From: Lates calcarifer
Taxonomy: Eukaryota; Chordata; Actinopteri; Centropomidae
Direction: 5' to 3'
NCBI RefSeq assembly: GCF_001640805.2
Contig: NC_066843.1
Coordinates: 2,912,380 to 2,976,379 of the forward strand
Length of the DNA stretch: 64,000 bases
Made by a program: the position numbers and the translations under genes
Part shown: positions 35,572 through 45,816 of the stretch, one piece after another
Position numbering within the stretch: position 1 is the first letter of the stretch
Layout: each line of letters begins with the position of its first letter
Notes under the pieces: model-generated
Told to the model about the DNA's origin: nothing
The model's input: the letters and a program-made list of their open reading frames with translations, nothing else
Database searches by the model: none

Positions 35572-35714
35572 ACACACACACCACCCTACCCCCCCTCCTC
35601 CCCCTCCCTCGCCTCCCTCCCCTCCCACCCATAAAAACAGCTGGACGGGTAAGATCTGCGCGCCGCACATCACCGTGGATTTCAGCCGCCACCGAGCGTT
35701 TCGTGTGTTCTTAC

Positions 35715-35841
35715 CCTCTCCATGATCGACAGAGAACGGAAATAAACGCGCATCGTTGCCCGGTTCACTCCATCAGAGCGTCTGAGAGGCGAGAGGCTGC
35801 AGGTTATCCCCGTTACAGCCCGGTTACCAGCCTGCCCCATC

Positions 35842-35883
<42 letters not shown>

Positions 35884-35940
35884 CTCTCTCTCGCTGCCGA
35901 GGGAGCGACGGGTTCGGCTCGACGCTGCGTCAAGACGCAC
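35715..35940 (-). other. ppfia3: Probable ppfia3 5' non-coding exon and promoter
   Basis: On the minus strand a GC-rich leader with a 30-base (GA)n run (35847-35879 on plus as CT) ends CATGGAGAGG followed by the donor GTAAGA at 35714-35709. An ATG just before the donor is not needed, as coding exon 1 supplies its own start. The upper limit is a guess from the CpG-rich patch. A (CA)n/(CT)n cluster lies at 35538-35600. Confidence 0.5.
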
Positions 35941-35949
35941 GCAGAAAAT

Positions 35950-38760
35950 AAAGACAACATCCGGTCAGGACTTTCAAAATATAACACGCGAGTCTGAAAC
36001 GGATCTCCCCATTCATAGTTTCTTCATATTCAGAGTGTTTTAATCTATGAAGTTTTATATTTCTATCTGTCAGTTTGGAGGTGTTTGGATAATAATAAAA
36101 GAAAGAATTACAATACACGCAAATAAAAACAAATGAGAAAGGAATCATAAGAGAAACAAACAAAAACTTATTAACAAATAGCTGTAGTTCCCAATGTGGA
36201 GGTCAAGACTCATCCCCAAAAAGACACAGTACATCTAATAATATAATAAACTGATTTAAATTAAGAAATGAAAGAGAATTTTCTTTACCTCCTCTAGACT
36301 CTAAAATATTTCATATAGTATTTATATCATGCTCTGAAACTGACATATTAAACATTTGTTTACAAGTAAACAGAGCTTTGTTTTGAAGCATCACAAGCCA
36401 AAAAGGCTGGGGGACACAGATTTACAGTGAGTGCATATACAGAAGTAATGAACAGCTTCCATCAGCTTGAACTTTACTTGAGTACTTCCATTTTAAACTA
36501 CTTAAAATCCCACTTCACTAAAATTCTGAGAAAACATGGTCTATTATACACATGCCCTTGGATATATTAAAGCTATACTGACTGCTCGTGGACATACAGA
36601 TGACAGAAATATACTGTCATATCGTTTCTTTTGAAAAACAAAGGAGTAAAAACACATTACTTCTTTGAATAGGTTACTACTTGGAAGAGATTTTTATTTT
36701 GAAGACATAAAATAGTGCTTCCGCTCCTCCATCGGATGTTTCTATATAACTTGACAACCTCCCATCGTTTATCCTCCCTCATCTCTCCTTCTCCTCTGAA
36801 GGATGCTGGGTCTTAAAGAAACAAGCGTTTACCGGCTTCCTCCATATAAACCCTTCACACCCTCACACTCACCTCTGACCGCACTTTGATTCTTATTTTT
36901 CTGTCTTTCAAAATAAAACCAGCTCACATTGTCCGAGCTGCTCATTTCTCAGTTTAGTCTCACTGTGTGGAAGATGAAACTTGACAAAATAATTAAACAA
37001 TTGCGCCCTCTGGCGGATGAACGGGGGAACTGCAGTACACTGGCACCACAAGGTTGAGAGTTAAATGTCTACATTTAAGGCAAATATCATGAGTGCACTC
37101 TTTTGTGAAATTGAAGGTTATGATGAATTTTTTTAAATGTCAAATTCAGCAAAACAGAACTCTGGAATCACCATAAATATGACTTTTGTTAAAAGTTTAC
37201 ATTAAGTTCAGGCACTTTTTAGGTTTACTGGGGCTCACTGTAACAATTGAATAATTTTTCTGGAACAAATTAAATAAAAAAGGACAAATTTCTTTTTTTA
37301 ATCATTGAATCACCCGCTATTCACGTCAAAAGATGGACAGACACGTCAGTAAGAATTTACCAATCAACATCACTGGTCAGGAAAAGGCTCGGTCCTTCAG
37401 CCAATCAGAGGCCAGGGGAGGCGGGTTTAGAAAGGGGGAGGGAGAGGAGGAGGGAGTGACGTAATGTTCTCTTCAGACAGGTTGATGTAGAGCACATCCA
37501 AATTCAATCTTATATAAATAAATAAATATGTGGAGATTTCAAAGAGAAAGGGAGCGAGAGGAAAGTCTGGGATAAAGGACGAGTTTTAGGACGTAAAGGA
37601 CAAAATATCTGAGTTTCTAAAAACATGTCTCTAAGAGTCACTACTGAGTGAATTAAGTTTTTATGATCATGTTATGCATACAAATACTATAAAAACCTGC
37701 CGTGAAAACACAAACATGCACATACAGATAATTCTGAGACCAGTTTTCAGCAGAATTCATAAATCACTTCCCAAACATATACCAAATACTAATTTTGGAA
37801 AAAGCAGGATAAATACAAATTAAATAAATTATACCTTCATTTCCAAGCAAGTACTTTTAATTAGTTTGTATTTATGTTCTTCAAAATCACCTGTATGTGC
37901 TACTATCTCATCAAACTGCAGATCCCCTGCTTATTTATTTATTTTACTACATGTCCTTTGTTTATCTATTGTTCAGTATTTTATGTTTTTCATATTGAGA
38001 TGTGACTGTCTTTGTGGACGACAGACTGAGCCTGAGAGATGAGTCAGTAAACATGAAGCTCTCCAGTTCACTGGATCATAGACTAGTAAAAAAATTAAAA
38101 TAAAATAAAATTATCTGCAAATACACAAGAGAGACTCAGTCTTGAATGACAACTTCATGTTGTTGTTGATGTGAGATTTTAGAAACACATAAAGAGAGAG
38201 CAGAGAGGAACAGACGAGCACACAGACACTGTGATTTGGCAACGTCACCCGAATTAGGTTTATTACTAAAAGCTCAGCACAACAGCCAGAAGAGGAGGAG
38301 GAGGAGGAGGAGGAGGCACCACTTACAGAATTACAGTGTCTGTTCATCTTTAAGGGATCACACAAGTCACAGTGGCCACAATCATGGAATAATACTCGTG
38401 CTATTAAACTTGAATAAAGATAATGTGTAATCACAGCAAAAAGTAAAAGTTAAATTACTCTTATTGAAGAAAATAAGTTATTGTGTTATTGTACAGGAAC
38501 TGCTACTGTCAACAAAAAGTGCATCAGATTGTTTGTGGTGCATTTAATAATTGTGTTTTGTTTTTGAGTAAAATCCAAACATGCACAGTAACAGATACAT
38601 GTAGTGGAGTAAATAGTATTCTTATGTAAAGTATCAGTAAAAAGAGACACCCCACCCCCACCCCCTGGAGCGCAGTGTACACACCTGATCACACAACATG
38701 GTGCCCTCCTGCTGTGACGTCTTAACAGTCCCTCTGACAGTGTGTTGACAGCTTCAGTGC
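35950..38760. other. Gene-free spacer upstream of ppfia3
   Basis: AT-rich DNA with no supported exon. It contains a strong CTCF-like site (37003-37016), a short family C repeat fragment (36465-36525), a GGA microsatellite (38294-38316) and another C fragment (38590-38645). Confidence 0.5.
37003..37016 (-). promoter_or_regulatory. CTCF-like binding site
   Basis: Reverse complement CCGCCAGAGGGCGC fits the core CC(A/G)SYAG(G/A)(T/G)GGCRS at almost every position. It lies in the spacer between ppfia3 and nucb1, a plausible place for an insulator. Motif match only. Confidence 0.5.
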
Positions 38761-38769
38761 CACCTCTGG

Positions 38770-38922
38770 TCACAGACTGTTGGGATGAAATGCCAGAGCT
38801 GCTGCTGCTGGTGTGGACGATGCCCTCTGCAGAGCAACAGATACAAACACAGCATGGACCTGATACAGGTGAAGAAGAACCAGGATCACAAGTTTCAGAG
38901 GAAAGCATAATCTGAATGACAT
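38770..38922 (-). CDS. Small open frame with a signal-peptide-like start (uncertain)
   Basis: Fifty codons, ATG at 38922, beginning MSFRLCFPLKLVILVLLHLY followed by QVHA. This looks like a signal sequence with a possible cleavage after HA. The rest (Ser/Ala-rich, ending FHPNSL) resembles nothing I know. It could equally be chance: on the minus strand an AG acceptor-like site lies inside it and no codon bias can be measured in so short a frame. No TATA box or poly(A) signal was assigned. Confidence 0.15.
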   Translation of the reverse strand: MSFRLCFPLKLVILVLLHLYQVHAVFVSVALQRASSTPAAAALAFHPNSL

Positions 38923-39023
38923 TTGACATTTCAAAATAAAAGCACTCTGCTTTTTGTGAATCCTACGGATGAAACCATCATAAATACTCACTTCATGACT
39001 CAGGCAGCCTCCTTAAGACATCT

Positions 39024-39781
39024 TTATTTGGCTGGTGTGACAGTGGTGAGTGACAGGAGGCAGCTGCATGGACACCAGAAGAGGATATGCCCCCCCGCAG
39101 GGTCATGAGAGGTCAGCGGGTTAGAGGAATGCTGATAGGAATGCACTGAGCAGCAGCCAGGGGAGCATCTCGTCAGTACAGGACAACAACAAGGATCAGT
39201 GGGTCCCTGGGGAGCCATGACAGTGGACAACAGGCCCAGAGTCTGTTGAGACACAGTGACCCAGAGGAGGAGGAGGAGGAGGAGGAGGAGCAGGGTGAAA
39301 CCAAAGGATTACAGGGATTTCTTAGCATTAATGCTGTAAATATAATGTTTTAGGTTTTAATACAATGAATAAACATGTTCTTGGAAGTTGCAACTTCATA
39401 TCTGAAGAAAAATCACAGCTGTGATCTTTTCAACTCATGTTTATCTTGAAAAAACACAAATAAAACGAAGGAATATTAGGAAAAATAAACAGACAGGGAA
39501 GTATCAGAGTGAATAACTTAAGACTTATACTTAACGGCTGGGTTCACTCACCTCTAATCAAGCCATTCATTCATAGTAGACTGAAGACAGGAGGGTTGAC
39601 TGATGCCATCTTTAACCGTTATCGGTAAAGAGAAGGTTAATGCTAACACTCACCGCTAATGGTGATGCTAACGCTTGTCGCTAATTATTTAGCTCGTTAG
39701 CCTTACCTTCGTCCCACAGGTTGCAACAAAAACAGCTCCAACGCTTGTTTTAGCATCCAGACTTGTAATTAAGTTTCTCAT
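39024..39781 (-). CDS. Candidate two-exon small gene or lncRNA, unrecognised
   Basis: Exon 1 has an ATG at 39781 and 25 open codons (MRNLITSLDAKTSVGAVFVA, then TCGTK) ending at 39707 before a good donor GTAAGG. A pyrimidine-rich acceptor (CTCAACAG, 39243-39250) leads, in the same phase, to a 73-codon exon (39024-39242) that starts TLGLLSTVMAPQGPTDPCCC and ends TTVTPAK. Its TAA stop overlaps an AATAAA signal, so a transcript would end near 39005. Upstream there are four CCAAT boxes. The predicted 97-residue, Cys/Ser/Pro-rich product matches no family I know. An lncRNA with a chance frame is just as likely. Confidence 0.25.
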
Positions 39782-39889
39782 CGTGCTAACAAACCGAAGC
39801 GACGACTAAAACGTTCGTTTTATTGTATTTCTTACTCGTTTTTTCTGCTTGTTTGTCTGCTTTGTTTGTCCGTCGCGCTGCTCTTCCGC

Positions 39890-40115
39890 TGTAGGTCATA
39901 ACCTATGACGACACACCCCAGCCAATATGCTGATTGGTCCGCTAATTATGTTCCCGCCTAGCAGCGTCTGCCTCTGATTGGTCGAAATAACGCTAGCCAA
40001 TGGAAAAAAGTGAAGACTGAGGAAAGGCTTGGCGAAGCGGAACGGTGACATGGAGGGTTTGTTCCCGCCCGTTGCTGGACCCTGGACAGAACAATAACTG
40101 TTGCCGTGGCAACAT
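39890..40115. promoter_or_regulatory. CCAAT-box cluster and RFX X-box, likely promoter
   Basis: Four CCAAT boxes within 80 bases: CCAAT at 39922-39926 and 39997-40001, ATTGG at 39933-39937 and 39977-39981. A perfect X-box palindrome GTTGCCGTGGCAAC follows at 40100-40113. The patch is CpG-containing and free of repeats. It sits upstream of the minus-strand candidate transcript at 39.0-39.8 kb and downstream of nucb1, so it is not explained by the known genes. Confidence 0.5.
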
Positions 40116-40506
40116 ATGTTAGCTAGCTTAGCTAAACAACGTCTCTTGAACTCACAATTCAGCATATTTAAACAAAGATCAACAACTACTACAGACTATT
40201 ATAGATTTTGGTGTTCAAGTTACTTGAATTCAACAATTAAGGACGCACTATAAATAAAATATGGAACATTTACCTACCTGAATAAATAAAAGATGGAGTT
40301 CAACATATAGAGGATATATTTTCACTAAACCTACAACCACAGCCTTGCCAAGCAGTCATAGAGTGATGGTTATCAACCAATAAATCAACCCAGTTTGTTT
40401 AGAGTGACAGTGTCAAAAAGACTGGATCTTAGGAAACAACAGGGATATGATACAGTTGAAGTAATTTTAATTCACAAAGCCTGGTTAAGAGGTTTTAAAT
40501 TAAGAC

Positions 40507-40791
40507 TTTATTTGAGGATGTTTATGAGTTTACACTGAAGACCGTGCATGGATGAAAACTTCACTGAAACTGAAGGGTTTTTTTAATGTACATGTACAGA
40601 TTATCTGTTGTTTTGAGATCTTTAATCTAATGTAGACCACAGAAATGAACACACGGTACAATATGTCATGATTCACGAGCAGAGTCTGCATGAATTCATA
40701 CGTACAGTTCACATAATTCAGTGTGTAGAGCCCATCTGGAAATCTGTGTCAGTGCAAATCAGAATGTGTGTGTTTAAATATGTGTGTGTTT

Positions 40792-40827
<36 letters not shown>

Positions 40828-40848
40828 AGGCTGTTGGAGCGTGGTGCG
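40507..40848 (-). other. nucb1: nucb1 3' untranslated region
   Basis: From the TAA stop (40849-40851) to a minus-strand AATAAA at 40507-40512. A (CA)n dinucleotide run on the transcript strand (40794-40825 on plus as TG) follows the stop by about 25 bases. Confidence 0.6.
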
Positions 40849-43725
40849 TTAAGTGTGTAAAGGCAGATTCTGTGGAGGCTCTGCGGGCAGATTATTCTGG
40901 CCTTCAGCTTGGTGATCAGCTGGGGCTTTTGCCTCTGTGGAAAAAAGGAGGAAGAAAATTCACTTGACTGAAAACTAAAACAACACAAATCCATACCAAA
41001 AAATCTCTCACATCTCAGTTTGTTTACCTTTATCTTCAGGTTTATGTGCCTCTGGTTGAAACTGTAGTTCTCCGTTGGGACCTGCAGGAGGCTGCCCGTC
41101 TGCTGCCTGCTGCTCCTTCTGTCTCTGGGACATCTCTAACACCGCCTGAAATAAAAAAAACAGTGTTATAATACATGCTGAAAACTGGGGATCAGGGTCT
41201 CAGATGGCATGGATGGACAGTCACCTGCTGGTACTCTCTCTTCTGGGCCTCCAGTGCTTTGCCCCGCTCCTTCAGCAGCTCCTGCTCCTGACGTAGCGTC
41301 TCCGCCCTCCTCTTCAGCTCCTCCTCTTTGTCCCTGAGCTCGGCCTCAAATCGCTGGAGCTCCTCCTCCGTGTACACCGGCTTGGCGTCCAGAGTCTGGA
41401 GGAGACGGCAGGGAAATGATGGTTTTTTATCCTCTCACTGTTTCAGCAGAAGGTAATTTAACGGCAGCGTGAGGAGACATCGCTATATATCCCTACCAGA
41501 CTCCATTGAGAAAAACAGGAATTTTACCGAGCAGCACACAGGAGCTGCTGGAATACAGCTACCTCGATTGGTTAGTTTGTTTGTGTTATTGTGTGACTTT
41601 CAGCGATAGAAGAAGTCTTTGGATAAGTAAAAGTACAATATCAGTACAAACCTGTCTGGAATCCAGTCCTGCTGTGCACACACCTTTATTTAACCAAGCA
41701 GGAAACAGTAACTAACCAAAACACTCACATTTGACATTTTCCAGCTTCTTTCTTTTATCTGAACCACATCTGATCATCCACCCCACCTCCCCGCCCCTCA
41801 CACCACCTCTGGGGCTCTTTACCTCCCACTCTTTGGGGCTATTGAACTCCTTCTTCTCTGTGGATTTGAGGAACTCCTCCAGGCTGACGAGCCGGTCCTT
41901 GTTTGTGTCCACCTTCAAACACAGAAACGTTAAGATACGTCACACAAAAGCAAGACCGATTGATGGGAGATCAACGTAAATAATCAGGACTCACATTCTT
42001 CATGATGTGCTCCCTCATCCTCAGTCTCTCCTCCTCCATCTCCATCATATCGTCCTCCTCATTCTTTGGGTCGTAGACCTTCTCCAGCTGGAGGAGGGAG
42101 ATGAACAGATGTTAGCTGCTGCAGGGACGCAGGGTTAAAACAAACCCAACGAGTAAAACCTTCAGTTTCTAACCTCCTTAGTGAAGAGAGCCTCCAGTTC
42201 CTGCTCGTCTAAAACACCATCTTCATTTGTATCTAAACAGAGCAGAGAAGTCACGACGACTGGATTCGTATCAAACTCATCGGTATGAAAAGAAGAAAAG
42301 GGGCTGTGAAGGAGGAGTAGCTACCCACCGTGCAGTTTGAAGAAGGTTTTAGGGTTGAACTCTTGTGGATCCAGTCCGTCCGTCTCCTCCCAAACTTCCC
42401 TCAGCTGAGCAACGCTTCCCTGAAGGTGACAAAACGCAGCAGAAACACGTAAGAAAGCTCGATCCACTTCCACCTGTTTCCATTGATAATGAACACAGAT
42501 GCATCCGCTGTCCCACCGGAGCGTTGACTTTGGGGTGCTGGCGGTGCTTCTCCTTCAGCTCCTGCATCCTCTTCTCCTCTTTCTCCCTCTTCTCCTGGTC
42601 CAGGCCCTTCAGGTACTCCCGCCTCTCGTGCTCCTTCAGCATCTCGTAGCGCTTGAACTCCTCGTGTCTCTCGGCGTCGTAGTTCTCCAGGTCCTTGGTG
42701 GCCTGGACGAGGAGGAAACAAGTCATCATTAGAAAAGTGGGCTCACATTTAAAACAAGGCAGGAACAGACGTCTGATCAGCGTCATTAGGATCTTACTGT
42801 TGAGATCAGCAGCTCGAGGTCTTTGGCCTCAAACGTGTTTTGGTTGTGTGGATCCAGATGTTCAAACTGCTTCAGCAGGGACGCGTGGTCCATCTGCAGA
42901 CCTGCAACAGCAAATACATGACTTACCAACCACATAATTATTCTGGTCTTAGCATTAGATCTGTTATCTATTGTGACTGATCAGATGAAGAGAGAAGATC
43001 AGCTGTGAGAGAAGGAGGGACTGAGTCTCATTGTGGTCTCAGTAAACATGTAGGAAACGGGGCATCGTACAGTCTTTGACCTCTGTTTTTGTTAGTTTGT
43101 ACTGAAAATAAATCAGCCAAATGAAGGGATCATTAATTATGTGTAAATCTGACACAGTCTGCAAACGAGTCCACTCACTCTGTGTGTTGGTGCTGTCCAG
43201 TTTGGCCTTCAGCAGCATCCTGAGACGAGACACCTCCTGCCGCTTCAGCTCATCCAGGCGAGTCCTGACATTGTGACCGACCAAATCCAGCTCTTTACTG
43301 AGACGACCGTTCTGATGGAGAACGAAATAAATACTAAATGTCAGGAAGCTTTGTGGGTGAGGATGAAGAGAGAAGCAGCAAGAGACGGATTCTGACCTTG
43401 ATGTCCTCGGTGTTCGCCGTCTGCAGTTTCTCTCTGAAGTGAGGGTCCGTCTCCAGAACCTCGATCACCTCTCTGAGATACCGGTCGTAGTACAGACCCG
43501 TGTCCTGCAACAGTGTGTTGTAAAGGGCAGGTTATTCACCCCAAACTGAATCTCTGCTAAAATCTCATATCAACAAGAGAACAAGTTAGAGAATGAGTCT
43601 GTTACCGCATTCTCCTCCTGGACGTCCTCTTTAACTTCCTGGTTGTCTCCATTGCGATCGATAGGCACTGACCAGACCCCGGCAGAGATGGAGAGAAGCA
43701 GCAGCCAGCCAGGTTTCAAGTTCAT
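40849..43725 (-). CDS. nucb1: Nucleobindin-1 (12 coding exons)
   Basis: A Golgi/ER calcium-binding protein that also binds G-alpha subunits. Exons: 43606-43725, 43397-43504, 43179-43311, 42798-42901, 42517-42702, 42329-42419, 42174-42232, 41995-42087, 41823-41912, 41225-41395, 41028-41145, 40849-40934. All phases agree; the total is 453 codons, 452 residues (human 461). Domains: signal peptide [39 protein letters not shown]; a basic region [20 protein letters not shown]; two EF-hands ([12 protein letters not shown] and [14 protein letters not shown]) separated by an acidic stretch [20 protein letters not shown]; a leucine-zipper-like coiled coil ([20 protein letters not shown]). The tail PPQNLPLHT resembles human PQHL only loosely. 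nucb1 is preferred over nucb2 because of the synteny with ppfia3 and ntf4. Intact, no frame break. Confidence 0.95.
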
Positions 43726-44877
43726 CCTCCTTCAAAATAAAAGACGGAGGAAGGAAGGAGGTGTGTGAGAAATAAAAACTAGCCAGGGTGAAATGTTATA
43801 TCCTATTTCATTCAAAAATATCCTCTTTTATTCATGTCTCTTCTCTTGTAGTTCGCTTTAAACCTTTCACAAATTCATATTAAGATTGAATTTTATTATT
43901 CTGTCTTCAGTCTTATTCTGCTCCCTCATTGTGTCTTTTTTACATCGCCTTGTGTTTCTTTTGCATCATGTCTTCCTGCCTCATGCAAGGCACTCTGAAT
44001 GACCTTGTTGTTGAATGGCTCTATACAAATTGATTTGCACGCTTAGCAGATTGAAGCTTCTGGTCATTGCTCATTGTAGTTATCATCATCATCTATTTCA
44101 CACCTGAGCAGACAGCAGAAATCTCTATAAAAACATGAACACCGGACTCCAATCATAACCAGGATAACTCCCTGTGTGTAAACATACTAACTGATGGCAG
44201 TAAGTTAGCTTAAGCCAATAATGTGTAGTGTAAATAGTTGGTGGCTGGTGTGTATGCCGAATTTACAAGGAGACCATAGAGACTTATAAAAGGTCTAGAG
44301 TTGAAAGTTTTTTGGACGTGTGTTTATTCACCGATATGAAGAAGTTAGAATATTATATTTCTTAAGCGGAGTTTGGCGTAACGATCCGTTCTGGAAAGCG
44401 CCTTTTCTGAGATAAATGGACAGGGTATATTTAGTCTAAGACGTCAGAAACGTCGCTTAACTGAAAATAAAACACGGTTTAACTGTGATATTAGTTTTTT
44501 AATGGCATTGTTTGTGTTTGTAGCTTGTTAGCTAATTAGCTTGTAGAAGGACAACACGGATGCGGATGAGAGGTTAGAGTGATTACGACGCAAGAGAGAA
44601 ACTGGTATTCCTGTGGCTGTAATCATTTGTGACACAACACCTGAGGTATATGTGAATTAACGTTTGATTTTTAAAAGATTTCAAACACTATTTGCTCTTT
44701 AACCGTAATTTTAAAGGTGATATAACAGGTGCTAGTTATCCATTACCACAGCCGCAAGCTACGGGAAAAAAATCTAGAACAGTTCCTCCTCCGTTGTCCT
44801 TCTTATATCTCATGACTTTCTCTGAAATTTTAATCAAACTCAGCTGGTTTAAAAACTAGAATTTAAATTTGTCTTAC

Positions 44878-45000
44878 CAGAGAAATGTCCTAAAATAGCT
44901 CGTCTCTTACCGCGGGTGTGTTTTTGATTTCTGATCCAACGCCGAAAGCACGATCTGTATTTGCGTCGGAGAAAATTGACGTCATGGCACAGGAGCGCTG
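44878..45000 (-). promoter_or_regulatory. nucb1: Probable nucb1 promoter and 5' non-coding exon, with CRE
   Basis: A GC-richer patch 1.15 kb upstream of the nucb1 start. On the minus strand a leader ending ACATTTCTCTG precedes the donor GTAAGA (exon edge 44878). A palindromic cAMP/ATF response element TGACGTCA lies at 44977-44984. Exon limits are inferred. Confidence 0.45.
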
Positions 45001-45816
45001 TGCTGCCTTCAGGGACCGTCGGGATTAATAGAAGTAGTATTTTTTCTTTATGAATAGACGACTTAAATATAGGATTATCATTCAATTATTAACTCACAGT
45101 GAAAGTAACATCATATTATGATGGCAAATTTGGTAAATCATTAATTCGTTTAATATCAAACATATTTTGAGCAACTGTTTTTTTTCTTTTTCGTACTTGA
45201 GCTCAAAAATATTACCAAAATAGTGATTTTAAAAATAAAATAAAAAAGCAAAAACAGTCACCAAAACTTCCTTCTGCCTAGGGGTCAAATAAAGAGCTTA
45301 TTACGTCCCACTAGAGTCAGATGAACTGCAACTAACAGCAAGAGCTCTATGCTATGAATAACACTTGAAGGCATCATTATCCTATTATTAAATAATAGAC
45401 ACAAACTATGTACAAAAGTTTTTAATTGTTTTAAAAATAGATTTGTTGTATATTTAATTCAGTACATGAACACAAAGTCATGGCAAATTGAAATAAATTA
45501 ACATCAAAGGAGACAACAATTGCACGTGATAATAAATTAAAGGTATAAATATTATGCATCAAAATAACATCTACATCCCTACAATAAAATTAATAGAATA
45601 AAATATGGCACATGGGAAACACAGTTGCAAAATTGTTCACAAATAAATAAAAATAAATTAGCAGTCACTCAATAATAATAACAAACAATCATGTCAACGT
45701 GTATAAAACCATGTCTGAGCATTTTGAGGTCATTTTCAATTTATATCAGTTTGACTGATGAACATGGAGGGCTCTGATTGATTTACACTTTCAATGCAAC
45801 ACAGCTGATTCAGTGT
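45001..45816. other. AT-rich spacer between ccndx and nucb1
   Basis: No coding exon. It should include the 3' untranslated region of the cyclin gene. I see no canonical minus-strand AATAAA; an ATTAAA variant at about 45419-45424 is the nearest candidate. Confidence 0.4.

Noticed and set aside
35391..35951. A 186-codon plus-strand open frame rich in Leu, Ser, Pro, Thr and His
   Set aside because: It is mainly (CT)n and (CA)n microsatellites within the ppfia3 5' region.
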